From JARRON01 sp037383845 (GTDB lineage: Bacteria > Pseudomonadota > Gammaproteobacteria > Steroidobacterales > XN24), in contig JARRON010000022.1 of NCBI GenBank assembly GCA_037383845.1, positions 4,292-68,291 of the forward strand: a DNA stretch of 64,000 nt, written 5' to 3'. The position numbers were made by a program, and so were the translations under genes. Below the pieces are notes generated by a model. The model was given only the letters and a program-made list of their open reading frames with translations, did no database searches and was not told the origin of the DNA. Of the stretch, positions 1 through 8,015 are shown piece after piece. Position 1 is the first letter of the stretch. Each line of letters starts with the position of its first letter.

Positions 1-63
1 CCGCCTGTGCGGCAGGATACTGCTCACAGGATAGCGGACGCGGCCGCGTCGGGTCACCGTGGT

Positions 64-92
64 TTGACCGTCCGCGCGTCAGCCGCTAGCGT
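64..92 (+). promoter_or_regulatory. Possible sigma-70 promoter of adk
   Basis: TTGACC (64-69) and TAGCGT (87-92) are separated by exactly 17 nt. The -35 matches the consensus at five of six positions and the -10 at three of six. Transcription would start near 99, leaving a leader of about 44 nt that contains the adk ribosome-binding site. The weak -10 keeps this tentative. Confidence 0.4.
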
Positions 93-142
93 GGCCGGGA
101 CCGGCGCGAGGGCGCCATGTTTTCAATGTCAGGAGATTCGGC

Positions 143-799
143 ATGCGTATCGTTCTGCTCGGCGCGCCCGGTTCGGGCAAGGGCACCCAGGCCAAGAAAC
201 TGGTTGCCGAATACGGCTATCCGCAGATATCCACCGGCGATCTCCTCAGGGACGCGGTGTCCCGTGGCACCGAGTACGGCCTCAAGGCGAAGGCCGCCAT
301 GGACGCCGGACAGCTGGTCTCTGACGACATCGTGCTGGGCATCATCCGCGACAGGCTCGGCCAGCCGGACGCCGCGCGGGGCTTCATCCTCGACGGCTTC
401 CCGCGGAACCGCGCCCAGGCGGAGGCCCTGGAAGGACTCCTGGAGGATCTCGGCCAGCCCCTGGACACGGCCGTTCTCATGGACGTGGACATGGATATCC
501 TGATGAAACGTCTTACCGGCCGGCGCACCTGTGCCGAGTGCGGCCGGATGTTCAACGTCTATTTCCTGCCGCCCGCGAAGGAAGGGATCTGCGACGCCTG
601 CGGGGGCGAGCTGATACAGCGCTCGGACGACAAGGAAGACACGATCGCCCAGCGGCTGGAGGTATACCAGTCCCAGACCCAGCCCCTCGTGACGTTCTAC
701 ACGGAACTGGGCAAGCTGAAGGTGGTGGATGCCGAAGGTGACGTGGAGGAGGTGTACGGCCGGCTGGCAGACGCCGTGACGCCTTCCCTCGGCGGCTAG
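143..799 (+). CDS. adk: Adenylate kinase with zinc-type LID
   Basis: Cytosolic adenylate kinase (ATP + AMP = 2 ADP), 218 aa, a normal length for the long-LID form. The P-loop GAPGSGKGT lies at residues 7-15. The NMP-binding region (STGDLLR) and DGFPR follow. The LID (about 126-163) carries four cysteines, C130, C133, C150 and C153, in two CxxC pairs that fit a structural zinc site. Many enterobacterial Adks lack these cysteines. AGGAG lies upstream of the ATG. The stop codon is convergent with rnd: both genes end on one shared CTAG at 796-799. Identification is secure. Confidence 0.97.
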   Translation: MRIVLLGAPGSGKGTQAKKLVAEYGYPQISTGDLLRDAVSRGTEYGLKAKAAMDAGQLVSDDIVLGIIRDRLGQPDAARGFILDGFPRNRAQAEALEGLLEDLGQPLDTAVLMDVDMDILMKRLTGRRTCAECGRMFNVYFLPPAKEGICDACGGELIQRSDDKEDTIAQRLEVYQSQTQPLVTFYTELGKLKVVDAEGDVEEVYGRLADAVTPSLGG

Positions 800-1932
800 C
801 CGGCTCGCTCCCGGAGGCGGGCCAGAAGTTCCTTCCCGGCGACGTCCCTGCGCCAGCCCGACAGCAGCGGCAGGTCACGTTCGCCTGCCACGAGGCGCTC
901 GATCTCCCGGCGCGGCGCGATCAGGGAGGCCGAGATTCCCTCGGCCCCGGCGATCTCGCGCAGCCTCTTCATGAGCGCCCCGGCCAGTTTCTCCTGAGCC
1001 GGCTCCAGCCGGCCGGGTCCGTCCTGCACCGGGGGCGGCGTGTCCGCCCCTTCGGCCATGGCCGCCACCAGGCTCCGACTGTGGCGTCGCGCCACCGCCG
1101 GTGGCACCGACCGGATCCCGGAGACCGCACCAGGATGCTCCGGCGCCTCCCGGGCCAGGTCGAGCAGCGCCTGGTCGGCCAGTATCCAGCGGCGGGGCCG
1201 GTTCCTTCGCCGGGCCTCTTCCTCACGCCAGGCGGCCAGGGCGACCAGCCGGGCAAGGGCTTCTCCCTCCAGCTGGCGGGCGCCCTTGATGCGCCGCCAC
1301 GCTCCGGCGCTGTCGAAGGCGTACAGGCTTTCGTCCGTCAGCGCCGCGCTCTCGGCTTCGGCCCACGCCGTCCGGCCGGCGTCTTCGAGCCGCGCTCCCA
1401 GCCGGTCGGCTACCGCCAGCAGGTGACGGACGTCATCCGCGGCATACCGCAACTGCTCGTCGCTCAGCGGGCGACGACTCCAGTCGGTGCGGGCATGGCC
1501 CTTGCCGAGCTGGATGCCCAGTTCGCCCTCCACCAGCCCGCCGTAGCCCACCTGGTCCGGATAACCCGTCAGGGCGGCAGCCAGCTGGGTATCCCAGACC
1601 GGTCCCGGCACGCGGCCGAGATGCTCGTAGAGGATCTCGAGGTCCTGCCTGGCCGAGTGGAAAACCTTGAGGATGGCGGGATCCGTCAGCAGGCCGGCCA
1701 CGGCACCGAGGCCCTCCAGGGCGAGGACGTCCACGCAGGCTATCCGGTCCCCGTCCGAGAGCTGCAGCAGGCAAAGCTTTGCGGAGAACGTGTCCTCCCG
1801 GACGAACTCGGTGTCGACGGCCAGGCGACCCACGCCGCGCCAGCGCTCCGCCAGCGCGTCGGCGGCGCCGGTATCCGTTACCAGCGTGTACCCGGTCATG
1901 GGGCGGTCGTGATTGGCAAGAGCTTCATCCAT
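796..1932 (-). CDS. rnd: Ribonuclease D
   Basis: 3'-5' exoribonuclease of the DEDD family that trims tRNA and other stable RNA 3' ends. It is 378 aa, typical for the family. The DxE exonuclease motif I (VDTEF, D40/E42) is near the N-terminus, and the motif III region LRYAADDVRHLL lies at about 160-172. The C-terminal half holds the two HRDC-type helical domains. Several ATG codons cluster at the 5' end; 1932 is taken as the start, and Met13 (1896) is possible because homology begins just after it. Convergent with adk and divergent from the membrane protein gene at 1997. Confidence 0.93.
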   Translation of the reverse strand: MDEALANHDRPMTGYTLVTDTGAADALAERWRGVGRLAVDTEFVREDTFSAKLCLLQLSDGDRIACVDVLALEGLGAVAGLLTDPAILKVFHSARQDLEILYEHLGRVPGPVWDTQLAAALTGYPDQVGYGGLVEGELGIQLGKGHARTDWSRRPLSDEQLRYAADDVRHLLAVADRLGARLEDAGRTAWAEAESAALTDESLYAFDSAGAWRRIKGARQLEGEALARLVALAAWREEEARRRNRPRRWILADQALLDLAREAPEHPGAVSGIRSVPPAVARRHSRSLVAAMAEGADTPPPVQDGPGRLEPAQEKLAGALMKRLREIAGAEGISASLIAPRREIERLVAGERDLPLLSGWRRDVAGKELLARLRERAG

Positions 1933-1996
1933 CCATTATCCCAGATGCAAAAAGGCAGCGGCGGGCAGGGTATTATGGGCGTCGGACGAGATCCTC

Positions 1997-2530
1997 ATGC
2001 AGTCACTTATCCGCCTGTTCCTGGACATCGCGATGCACCGCCGGGGGCCCGAGGATGTACCCCATTCGGGCACCGTGCTGGTGCTCGCACTGGCCGCCTA
2101 CCTGGCCACGGGTGCGCTTGCCCTGGTGCCGGGCGACCAGCCCGTGCTCCCCCGCCTTCTGCTGGACGCCTCCATGCTCGTGCTGTTCATGGGTGCGCTC
2201 CTGGTGTTCACCGGCCGGGGCGCCCGGATGATGCAGACCCTGGCCGCCCTGCTGGGCACCGGTGCACTGCTGACCGCAGCATCGGTGCCTTTCGTCTGGC
2301 TGGCCTACTCCGCGGTGGACGCGGAAGGGCAGGCGGCGGCCAATGATCCCGTCGTCCTCGGCAGCAGCCTCGCGCTGATCGGGCTGCTGGGCTTCTCGTT
2401 GCTCGTGACCGGACACATCGTCCGGTCTGCCATGGACTGGCCCTACGCCGGCGGTGTCCTGGTGGCGGTGGTGTACTTCGGCCTGAGCGTGGAGGTCTTC
2501 CGGCGCCTGTTCCCCGAGGGTGCTGGCTGA
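1997..2530 (+). CDS. Conserved small multi-pass membrane protein
   Basis: A 177-aa protein I cannot name. It has about five hydrophobic segments (near residues 27-43, 51-69, 78-98, 116-134 and 147-165) with short polar loops and no catalytic motif. The ATG at 1997 is preferred because upstream codons in the same frame read into the rnd leader and look non-coding. The stop overlaps the mpl start in TGATG, so it is the first gene of the mpl-ubiX run and is probably cotranslated with it. That context hints at an envelope role, but this is only inference. It could be a Yip1-like protein, which I cannot confirm. Confidence 0.7.
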   Translation: MQSLIRLFLDIAMHRRGPEDVPHSGTVLVLALAAYLATGALALVPGDQPVLPRLLLDASMLVLFMGALLVFTGRGARMMQTLAALLGTGALLTAASVPFVWLAYSAVDAEGQAAANDPVVLGSSLALIGLLGFSLLVTGHIVRSAMDWPYAGGVLVAVVYFGLSVEVFRRLFPEGAG

Positions 2531-3897
2531 TGCACGTCCACATTCTCGGTATCGCGGGAACCTTCATGGGTGGTGTGGCCGCCCTGGCCCGGGCGGCAGG
2601 ACACGAGGTGACGGGCAGCGACCGGGCGGTATATCCGCCCATGAGCACCCAGCTGGAAGCTCTGGGCATCCGGGTGACGGAGGGCTACGAGGCGGACCAG
2701 CTCGACGTCGAGCCCGACGCGGTCATTGTCGGCAACGTCATGCGACGGGGCCTGCCCGTGGTGGAACGCCTGCTGGAATCCGGGCTGCCGTACTACTCGG
2801 GGCCCGAATGGCTGGCCCGGGAGGTGCTGCGCGACCGCTGGGTGCTTGCCGTAGCCGGCACCCACGGCAAGACCACTACCACGAGCCTGCTGGCCTGGAT
2901 CCTGGACCAGGCGGGCCTGGAACCGGGATTCCTGATCGGCGGTATTCCGGTGGACTTCGGCACTTCCGCCCGCCTGGGCCGGGCGCCCTTCTTCGTGGTG
3001 GAGGCGGACGAGTACGACACGGCCTTCTTCGACAAGCGGTCGAAGTTTGTCCACTACCGACCCCGCACCGCCGTGCTGGGCAACCTTGAGTTCGATCACG
3101 CCGATATATTCGAAAACATGGCTGCCATACAGCGCCAGTTCCATCACCTGGTGCGGACGATCCCCGGCTCCGGGCTGATCGTCTCCAAGGCCGGCGACGA
3201 GGCGCTGGAGGCCGTCCTGTCCATGGGTGCGTGGACGCCGGTGCTGCGGTTTGGAGAGGCCGATGCGGGCGCAGATGTTGCCGTCGTGCCCGCCGCCGGG
3301 GGTTTCGAGCTCAGGGAGGCCGGCCAGCGGCTGGCGACGGTGCGCTGGAACATGCCGGGCAGCCACAACGCTGAGAACGCCGCCGCGGCCATGCTGGCGG
3401 CCAGGCACGCCGGCGTGCCCCTGGAGACTGCTGCCCGCGCCCTGGAATCCTTCCGGGGGATTCGGCGCCGGCAGGAACTGAAAGGCCGGGCCGCCGGGAT
3501 CACGGTCTTCGACGACTTCGCGCACCATCCCACTGCCATTCGCCGGACGCTGGAGGCGATGCGGCCGGAAGCCGGGAGGCTGGTTGCAGTGTTGGAGCCT
3601 GCTTCCAACACCATGCGCATGGGCGTGCACGCCACGACCCTGGCGCCGGCGCTCGCCGGCGCGGACCGGGTCTACGCCCAGGCTGCTCCGTCCCTCGACT
3701 GGGACCTGCCGCAGGCGCTGGCCGCCCTGGGAGACCGGGCCGCCTGGCGTGCCGACCCGGATGCCCTGCTGGCGCTGCTGCTGGAAGAGCTGGAGGCGGG
3801 TGATACGGTGGTGATCATGTCCAACAGCGGATTCGGCGGCCTGCACGGCAGGCTGCTGGAAGGGCTGAAGCAGCGGGAGGCGAGGGAGACGGCATGA
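2530..3897 (+). CDS. mpl: UDP-MurNAc:L-Ala-gamma-D-Glu-meso-DAP ligase
   Basis: Murein-peptide ligase of wall recycling. It reattaches the recovered tripeptide to UDP-MurNAc, bypassing MurC, MurD and MurE. It is 455 aa with the Mur-ligase architecture: a Rossmann N-terminal domain (MHVHILGIAGTFMGG), the ATP P-loop GTHGKTTTT at 110-118, and a central domain with EADEYDTAFFDKRSKF, which separates Mpl from MurC. A second, true MurC lies at 56194-57609. The start overlaps the upstream stop by one base, and the 3' end overlaps ubiX in ATGA. The mpl-ubiX pairing also occurs in Pseudomonas. Confidence 0.95.
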   Translation: MHVHILGIAGTFMGGVAALARAAGHEVTGSDRAVYPPMSTQLEALGIRVTEGYEADQLDVEPDAVIVGNVMRRGLPVVERLLESGLPYYSGPEWLAREVLRDRWVLAVAGTHGKTTTTSLLAWILDQAGLEPGFLIGGIPVDFGTSARLGRAPFFVVEADEYDTAFFDKRSKFVHYRPRTAVLGNLEFDHADIFENMAAIQRQFHHLVRTIPGSGLIVSKAGDEALEAVLSMGAWTPVLRFGEADAGADVAVVPAAGGFELREAGQRLATVRWNMPGSHNAENAAAAMLAARHAGVPLETAARALESFRGIRRRQELKGRAAGITVFDDFAHHPTAIRRTLEAMRPEAGRLVAVLEPASNTMRMGVHATTLAPALAGADRVYAQAAPSLDWDLPQALAALGDRAAWRADPDALLALLLEELEAGDTVVIMSNSGFGGLHGRLLEGLKQREARETA

Positions 3898-4511
3898 CGA
3901 AGCGGCACGTGGCTCTCGCCATGACGGGCGCATCCGGCGCCCAGTACGGCCTGCGCCTGCTGGAGTGCCTGCTGCAGTCCGATTGCCGGGTGTCGCTCAT
4001 GATCTCCCGGCCGGCCCAGGTGGTTCTCGGTATGGAAACGGACCTGGCCGTCCCGGGCCGGAGCGCCGAGATCCGGCGATTCTTCTGCGACCGGCACGGC
4101 GTTGGGGAGGACCAGCTGGCGGTCTACGGCCGCGAGGAGTGGACCGCTCCGGTAGCCAGCGGCTCCGCGGTGCCGGAGGCGATGGCGGTGTGCCCCTGCA
4201 CGACTGCCACTGTTTCTGCCCTGGCCACCGGCGCCAGCCGCAGTCTCATCGAGCGGGCCGGCGACGTGGTGCTCAAGGAACAGCGGCGCCTGGTGCTGGT
4301 GGTGAGAGAGACGCCATTTTCCGTCATCCACCTGGAGAACATGCTGGCCCTCGCCCGGGCAGGGGCGGTGATTCTGCCGGCCAACCCCGGCTTCTATCAC
4401 CGGCCGGACTCGGTGGAGGCGCTGGTGGACTTCGTTGTTGCCAGGACCCTGGACCACCTGGGGGTGCCCCATGCCCTGGTGCGGCCCTGGGGGGAGAACG
4501 CAGGCCCGTGA
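3894..4511 (+). CDS. ubiX: Flavin prenyltransferase UbiX
   Basis: Makes prenylated FMN, the cofactor of UbiD-type decarboxylases, here presumably for ubiquinone synthesis. It is 205 aa, with the FMN-binding N-terminal motif MTGASGAQYGLRLLE and downstream signatures CPCTTATVSALATGAS and PANPGFY. No ubiD is present in the window. The start overlaps mpl by 4 bp (ATGA) and the stop overlaps the LON-domain gene (GTGA), so it is coupled on both sides. Confidence 0.94.
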   Translation: MTKRHVALAMTGASGAQYGLRLLECLLQSDCRVSLMISRPAQVVLGMETDLAVPGRSAEIRRFFCDRHGVGEDQLAVYGREEWTAPVASGSAVPEAMAVCPCTTATVSALATGASRSLIERAGDVVLKEQRRLVLVVRETPFSVIHLENMLALARAGAVILPANPGFYHRPDSVEALVDFVVARTLDHLGVPHALVRPWGENAGP

Positions 4512-5104
4512 GCGGACGCGACAGCGCCAGCGTCGAGATCCCTCTGTTCCCGCTGGGCACCGTGCTGTTCCCCGGTGGACCGCTGCCGCTGAGGATATTC
4601 GAGCCCCGCTACGTGGACATGGTCAGCCGGTGCATGAAGAAGGGCTCCGGGTTCGGGGTGGTACTCATCCGGGAAGGCCAGGAAACCGGGCCGGCACAGA
4701 CCTGGGAGTTGGGGACTATCGCCACCATCGTGGATTTCGACCAGCTCAAGGACGGCACCCTGGGCATCGTGGCGCTGGGGGGCGCCCGGTTCCTGGTGCG
4801 CTCGGTTCGACGGGAGACGGACGGCCTGAACGTCGGCACCGTGGATCTCCTGGAGCCGGAAGCCCGGGTCGAGCTCCCGGCGCGTTTCAGCGACCTGTCG
4901 CGGCTGCTGGAGGGTGTCTTCGGCGAGCTTGGGCCCCACTACCGGCACGTCCGGACGGATTTCAAGGACGCCGGCTGGGTAGGATTCCGGCTGGCGGAGC
5001 TGCTGCCCGTGGAAGTGGAGAAGAAGCAGCACTGCCTGGAACTGTTCGACCCCATCCAGCGGCTGGAATACGTGGAGCCGCTGCTGAAGAGCCTGGGGCA
5101 GTGA
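4508..5104 (+). CDS. LON substrate-binding-domain protein
   Basis: A 198-aa stand-alone LON N-terminal domain (COG2802 type) starting at a GTG that overlaps the ubiX stop. It opens with the family hallmark IPLFPLGTVLFPGGPLPLRI, followed by FEPRYVDMVSRCM and FGVVLI. No AAA+ or Ser-Lys protease domain follows, so it is not Lon protease. The domain binds peptide substrates in Lon; the role of the free-standing bacterial version is unsettled. A 124-bp gap without a recognisable gene separates it from the next gene. Confidence 0.88.
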   Translation: MSGRDSASVEIPLFPLGTVLFPGGPLPLRIFEPRYVDMVSRCMKKGSGFGVVLIREGQETGPAQTWELGTIATIVDFDQLKDGTLGIVALGGARFLVRSVRRETDGLNVGTVDLLEPEARVELPARFSDLSRLLEGVFGELGPHYRHVRTDFKDAGWVGFRLAELLPVEVEKKQHCLELFDPIQRLEYVEPLLKSLGQ

Positions 5105-5228
5105 CTCCGCCAGCGGTATCGCCGGCCTCCCGGGCCGCCTCCCCGGCCGGGGTGAGGCCGTCCCTCCGGAAGTGTCGGCGGGCCACCCGCCCGGTGGTCT
5201 GCGCCGGCAACCGTGGCGGCAGCGCCTG

Positions 5229-5573
5229 ATGTCGGGGCTCTTCGACAAGAAGGACTTCGTCTGCGTTCACCGGGGCACCGACCCGCTGGAGGCGAGCCTG
5301 CTCAGGGGCCTTCTGGAGAGCGAGGGCATCCCCGCCCGGACCTCGGGCGAGGAGCTGGTGGGCGCCTACTCCGGCGTGCCCCGGCTGTGCGACATCCGGG
5401 TGCTGGTGCCGGCGCGCTACGAGACGCCGGCCCGCGGCGTGCTGAAGGCCTACGAGGCCCGTGCCCCCGGCGCGGCAGAGTGGACCTGTGCCGGCTGCGG
5501 TGAGAGCAACGAATCCACCTTCGAGGTTTGCTGGTCCTGCGGTGCCGCGCGCCCGGACCGGCCCGAGGCGTGA
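5229..5573 (+). CDS. DUF2007-type protein with C-terminal zinc ribbon
   Basis: A 114-aa protein. Residues 10-75 (HRGTDPLEASLLRGLLE, then the LVGAYSGVPRLCDIRVLVP region) match the DUF2007 signal-transducer-like fold. Residues 85-108 carry two knuckles, CAGC and CWSC, typical of a RanBP-like zinc ribbon. The ATG at 5229 is chosen because the DUF2007 homology starts a few residues later. Its stop overlaps the macro-domain start in GTGA, so the two are coupled. Function is unknown. Confidence 0.8.
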   Translation: MSGLFDKKDFVCVHRGTDPLEASLLRGLLESEGIPARTSGEELVGAYSGVPRLCDIRVLVPARYETPARGVLKAYEARAPGAAEWTCAGCGESNESTFEVCWSCGAARPDRPEA

Positions 5574-6118
5574 GCAGGGCCCGGCGACTCAGGGTCGCCC
5601 GGGGCGACATCACGGCCTTCGCCGTGGACGCCGTCGTCAATGCTGCGAACAGCGGCCTGCTCGGCGGTGGCGGGGTCGACGGGGCCATTCACCGGGCGGC
5701 AGGCCCCGGACTGCTCGAGGAGTGCCGGCGTCTCGGGGGATGCCCGACCGGCGAGGCCCGCATCACCGGCGGCCACCGGCTGCCCGCAAAGTGGGTGATC
5801 CATGCCGTGGGGCCCGTCTGGCGCGGGGGCGGGTCGGGGGAAGCCGGGCTCTTGCGGGCCTGTTACCGCTCTGCCATGGGCCTGGCAGCGGAGGCCGGCG
5901 CAAAAAGCATCGCTTTCCCCGCCATCAGCTGCGGCGCCTATGGCTATCCCCCGGAGGCCGCCAGCGCCATCGCCGTGGAGGCGGTGGCCGCCTTCGAACA
6001 CGACTCCGGCCTGCCCGAAGACGTCTGGTTCGCCTGCTTCGATGCGGCCACCGAGGCCGCCTACGTGGCCGTACTGGGCCCGGCTGCCGGCGGCGAACCT
6101 CCTACAGTGCCTTCATGA
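5570..6118 (+). CDS. Macro-domain protein, MacroD/YmdB type
   Basis: A 182-aa single macro domain, probably hydrolysing O-acetyl-ADP-ribose or mono-ADP-ribosyl ester bonds. It has the family signature GDIT...VDAVVNAANSGLLGGGGVDGAIHRA in its first 50 residues, then GEARITGGHRLPAKWVIHAVGP and FPAISCGAYGYP, which line the ADP-ribose pocket. The GTG start overlaps the DUF2007 stop by 4 bp. The 3' end overlaps hemL, which is convergent, by 17 bp. Activity is inferred from family membership; the physiological substrate is unknown. Confidence 0.9.
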   Translation: MSRARRLRVARGDITAFAVDAVVNAANSGLLGGGGVDGAIHRAAGPGLLEECRRLGGCPTGEARITGGHRLPAKWVIHAVGPVWRGGGSGEAGLLRACYRSAMGLAAEAGAKSIAFPAISCGAYGYPPEAASAIAVEAVAAFEHDSGLPEDVWFACFDAATEAAYVAVLGPAAGGEPPTVPS

Positions 6119-7367
6119 CCTGGCGCGCCGCGTCCAGCGTGGCGTCGATGTCCTCATCGCTGTGGGCGGCGGAGACGAAGCCCGCCTCGAAACTCGACGG
6201 GGCAAGGTAGACGCCGGCATCCAGCATGCCGTGGAAGAAGGCCTTGAAACGCCCGGGGTCGCAGGCGGCGACCTGCTCGTAGCGCCGGACGGGCCCGTCC
6301 CCGGTGAAGAAGAACCCGAACATGCCCCCCATGGTGTTCGTGGTCAGCGGGACGCCGGCCCCGGACGCGGCCTGCTCCAGGCCTTCCGCCAGTTTCCGTG
6401 TCCGCTGACCAAGGGCCTCGTACAGTGACGGATCCAGCCGTGCCAGGGTCGCGAGCCCCGCGTGCATGGCCACCGGGTTCCCGGACAGCGTGCCCGCCTG
6501 GTAGACGGGTCCCAGCGGCGCGATGTGTTCCATGATGTCCCGGCGGCCTCCGAAGGCCCCCACCGGCATGCCTCCACCGATGACCTTGCCCAGGGTGGTG
6601 AGGTCCGGCGTGACGCCGGCGACCTCCTGGACGCCACCCCGTGCCACCCGGAAGCCGGTCATGACCTCGTCGAAGATCAGCACGATCCCGTGGCGATCAC
6701 AGGCGGCCCGCAGTCCCTCCAGGAACCCCGGTTCGGGCAGCACCATGTTCATGTTGCCTGCCACCGGCTCCACGATGACCGCGGCAACCTCGTCGCCGAT
6801 GTCTGCGAAGACCTGCTCCACTTCGTCCAGGTCGTTGTAGGTCAGGGTGACGGTCAGTTCCGCCAGGGCCGCAGGCACGCCGGGGGAGGTGGGCACACCA
6901 AGGGTCAGGGCGCCCGAGCCGGCCTTCACGAGGAGTGAGTCCGAATGCCCGTGGTAGCAGCCTTCAAACTTCACGATGCGGTCCCGGCCGGTAAAGCCCC
7001 GGGCGAGGCGGATGGCGCTCATGGTGGCCTCGGTCCCGGAACTGACGAAGCGCACGAGCTCCATGGACGGCACCATGGTGCAGACCTGGCGGGCCAGTTC
7101 GGTCTCAACGGTCGTGGGTGCGCCGAAGGACAGTCCGTTCAGCGCGGCTTCCCGCACCGCGTCGATGACGTCGGGGTGGGCGTGCCCGAGGATCATGGGT
7201 CCCCAGGATCCCACGTAGTCGATGTAGCGCTTGCCGTCTTCACCCCATATGTAGGCCCCGGAAGCCTTCTTGATGAACACCGGTTCGCCGCCGACGGATC
7301 GGAACGCCCTGACGGGAGAGTTCACGCCGCCGGGAATGTAGCGCTGGGCCTGCTGGAACAGGTTCAC
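6102..7367 (-). CDS. hemL: Glutamate-1-semialdehyde 2,1-aminomutase
   Basis: PLP enzyme converting glutamate-1-semialdehyde to 5-aminolevulinate in the C5 haem pathway. It is 421 aa, normal length. It shows the N-terminal PGGVNSPVRAF, the SSGTEA PLP-phosphate loop (109-114), FDEVMTGFR (232-240) and the Schiff-base lysine K261 in TLGKVIGGGMPVGA. It is the last gene of the reverse run thiD-thiE-hemL, a grouping common in gammaproteobacteria. A 64-bp gap separates it from the thiE remnant. Confidence 0.97.
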   Translation of the reverse strand: MNLFQQAQRYIPGGVNSPVRAFRSVGGEPVFIKKASGAYIWGEDGKRYIDYVGSWGPMILGHAHPDVIDAVREAALNGLSFGAPTTVETELARQVCTMVPSMELVRFVSSGTEATMSAIRLARGFTGRDRIVKFEGCYHGHSDSLLVKAGSGALTLGVPTSPGVPAALAELTVTLTYNDLDEVEQVFADIGDEVAAVIVEPVAGNMNMVLPEPGFLEGLRAACDRHGIVLIFDEVMTGFRVARGGVQEVAGVTPDLTTLGKVIGGGMPVGAFGGRRDIMEHIAPLGPVYQAGTLSGNPVAMHAGLATLARLDPSLYEALGQRTRKLAEGLEQAASGAGVPLTTNTMGGMFGFFFTGDGPVRRYEQVAACDPGRFKAFFHGMLDAGVYLAPSSFEAGFVSAAHSDEDIDATLDAARQVMKAL

Positions 7368-7431
7368 TGGGATTGCCTCCTGGATACAGGGCGGCCCGCG
7401 GGACGGCGGGCGCCGGGTGTTTCGAGGGCGC

Positions 7432-8005
7432 CTATTCTAGCCGCCCGTGGGCCGACTCGCAGGCGGCCCGGATGGCCCGGGCGGCGGCCTCAGGGTCCCC
7501 GCCGCCGAACAGATCCTGTATGACCGCCACCGCCCTGGCACCGGCGGCGATGACCTCAGTCGCGTTGTCCCGGGTGATTCCCCCGATGGCCACCACCGGC
7601 ACCGGCAGGGCGGCCGCAGCCTCGGAGATCAGCGCCAGGGGAGCACGAACGGCGTCCGGCTTGGTAAGCGAGGGAAAGACGCTCCCGAAGGCCACGTAGT
7701 CGGCACCGGCGACCACCGCGGCGCGGGCCCGTTCCATCTCGTTGTAGCAGGACACGCCAATCAGCCTGCGCGGGCCCACGATGCTTCGGGCGTGCGCTAC
7801 GTCCACGTCGTCACGACCCAGGTGCACGCCGTCGGCCCCAATCTCCGCGGCCAGCGCGGCATCGTCGTTGACGACAAGCAGGGCGTCGTATCGGCGGCAG
7901 ACCTCCGCCAGGGCCGCGGCCCGCCGGTGCCGGTCCGCCGGGCCAGCGGCCTTGTCCCGGTACTGGACGATGGCGGTACAGGCCGGCGGGCAGATTCGGG
8001 GCCAT
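7432..8005 (-). pseudogene. thiE: Thiamine-phosphate synthase, internal deletion and frameshift
   Basis: ThiE joins HMP-PP and thiazole phosphate to make thiamine phosphate. The C-terminal three quarters is clear: TAIVQYRDK, LLVVNDDAALA, GADGVHLGRDDVD, YVAFGSVFPSLTKP and IGGITRDN all read in one frame ending at 7432. That frame has no start codon before the stretch. The only plausible start, ATG at 8005, reads MAPNLPAGLY in another frame and then meets TAIVQYRDK at 7975-7978. Family proteins have about 24 residues between these two points (AITD to the end of helix 1). About 65-75 nt are therefore missing and the frame is shifted. A GTG at 7827 could start only a truncated 131-aa product lacking the first strands of the barrel. 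Genuine loss or an assembly error are both possible. Confidence 0.85.
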
Positions 8006-8015
8006 CGGGTCGGGC

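Noticed and set aside
2443..3933. 496-codon open frame antisense to mpl
   Set aside because: A GC-rich shadow of a secure gene, with no domain and no ribosome-binding site.
7432..7827. A genuine short 131-aa ThiE starting at GTG 7827
   Set aside because: Conserved ThiE sequence (TAIVQYRDK, LLVVNDDAALA) continues upstream of 7827 in the same frame, so the gene is interrupted rather than short.
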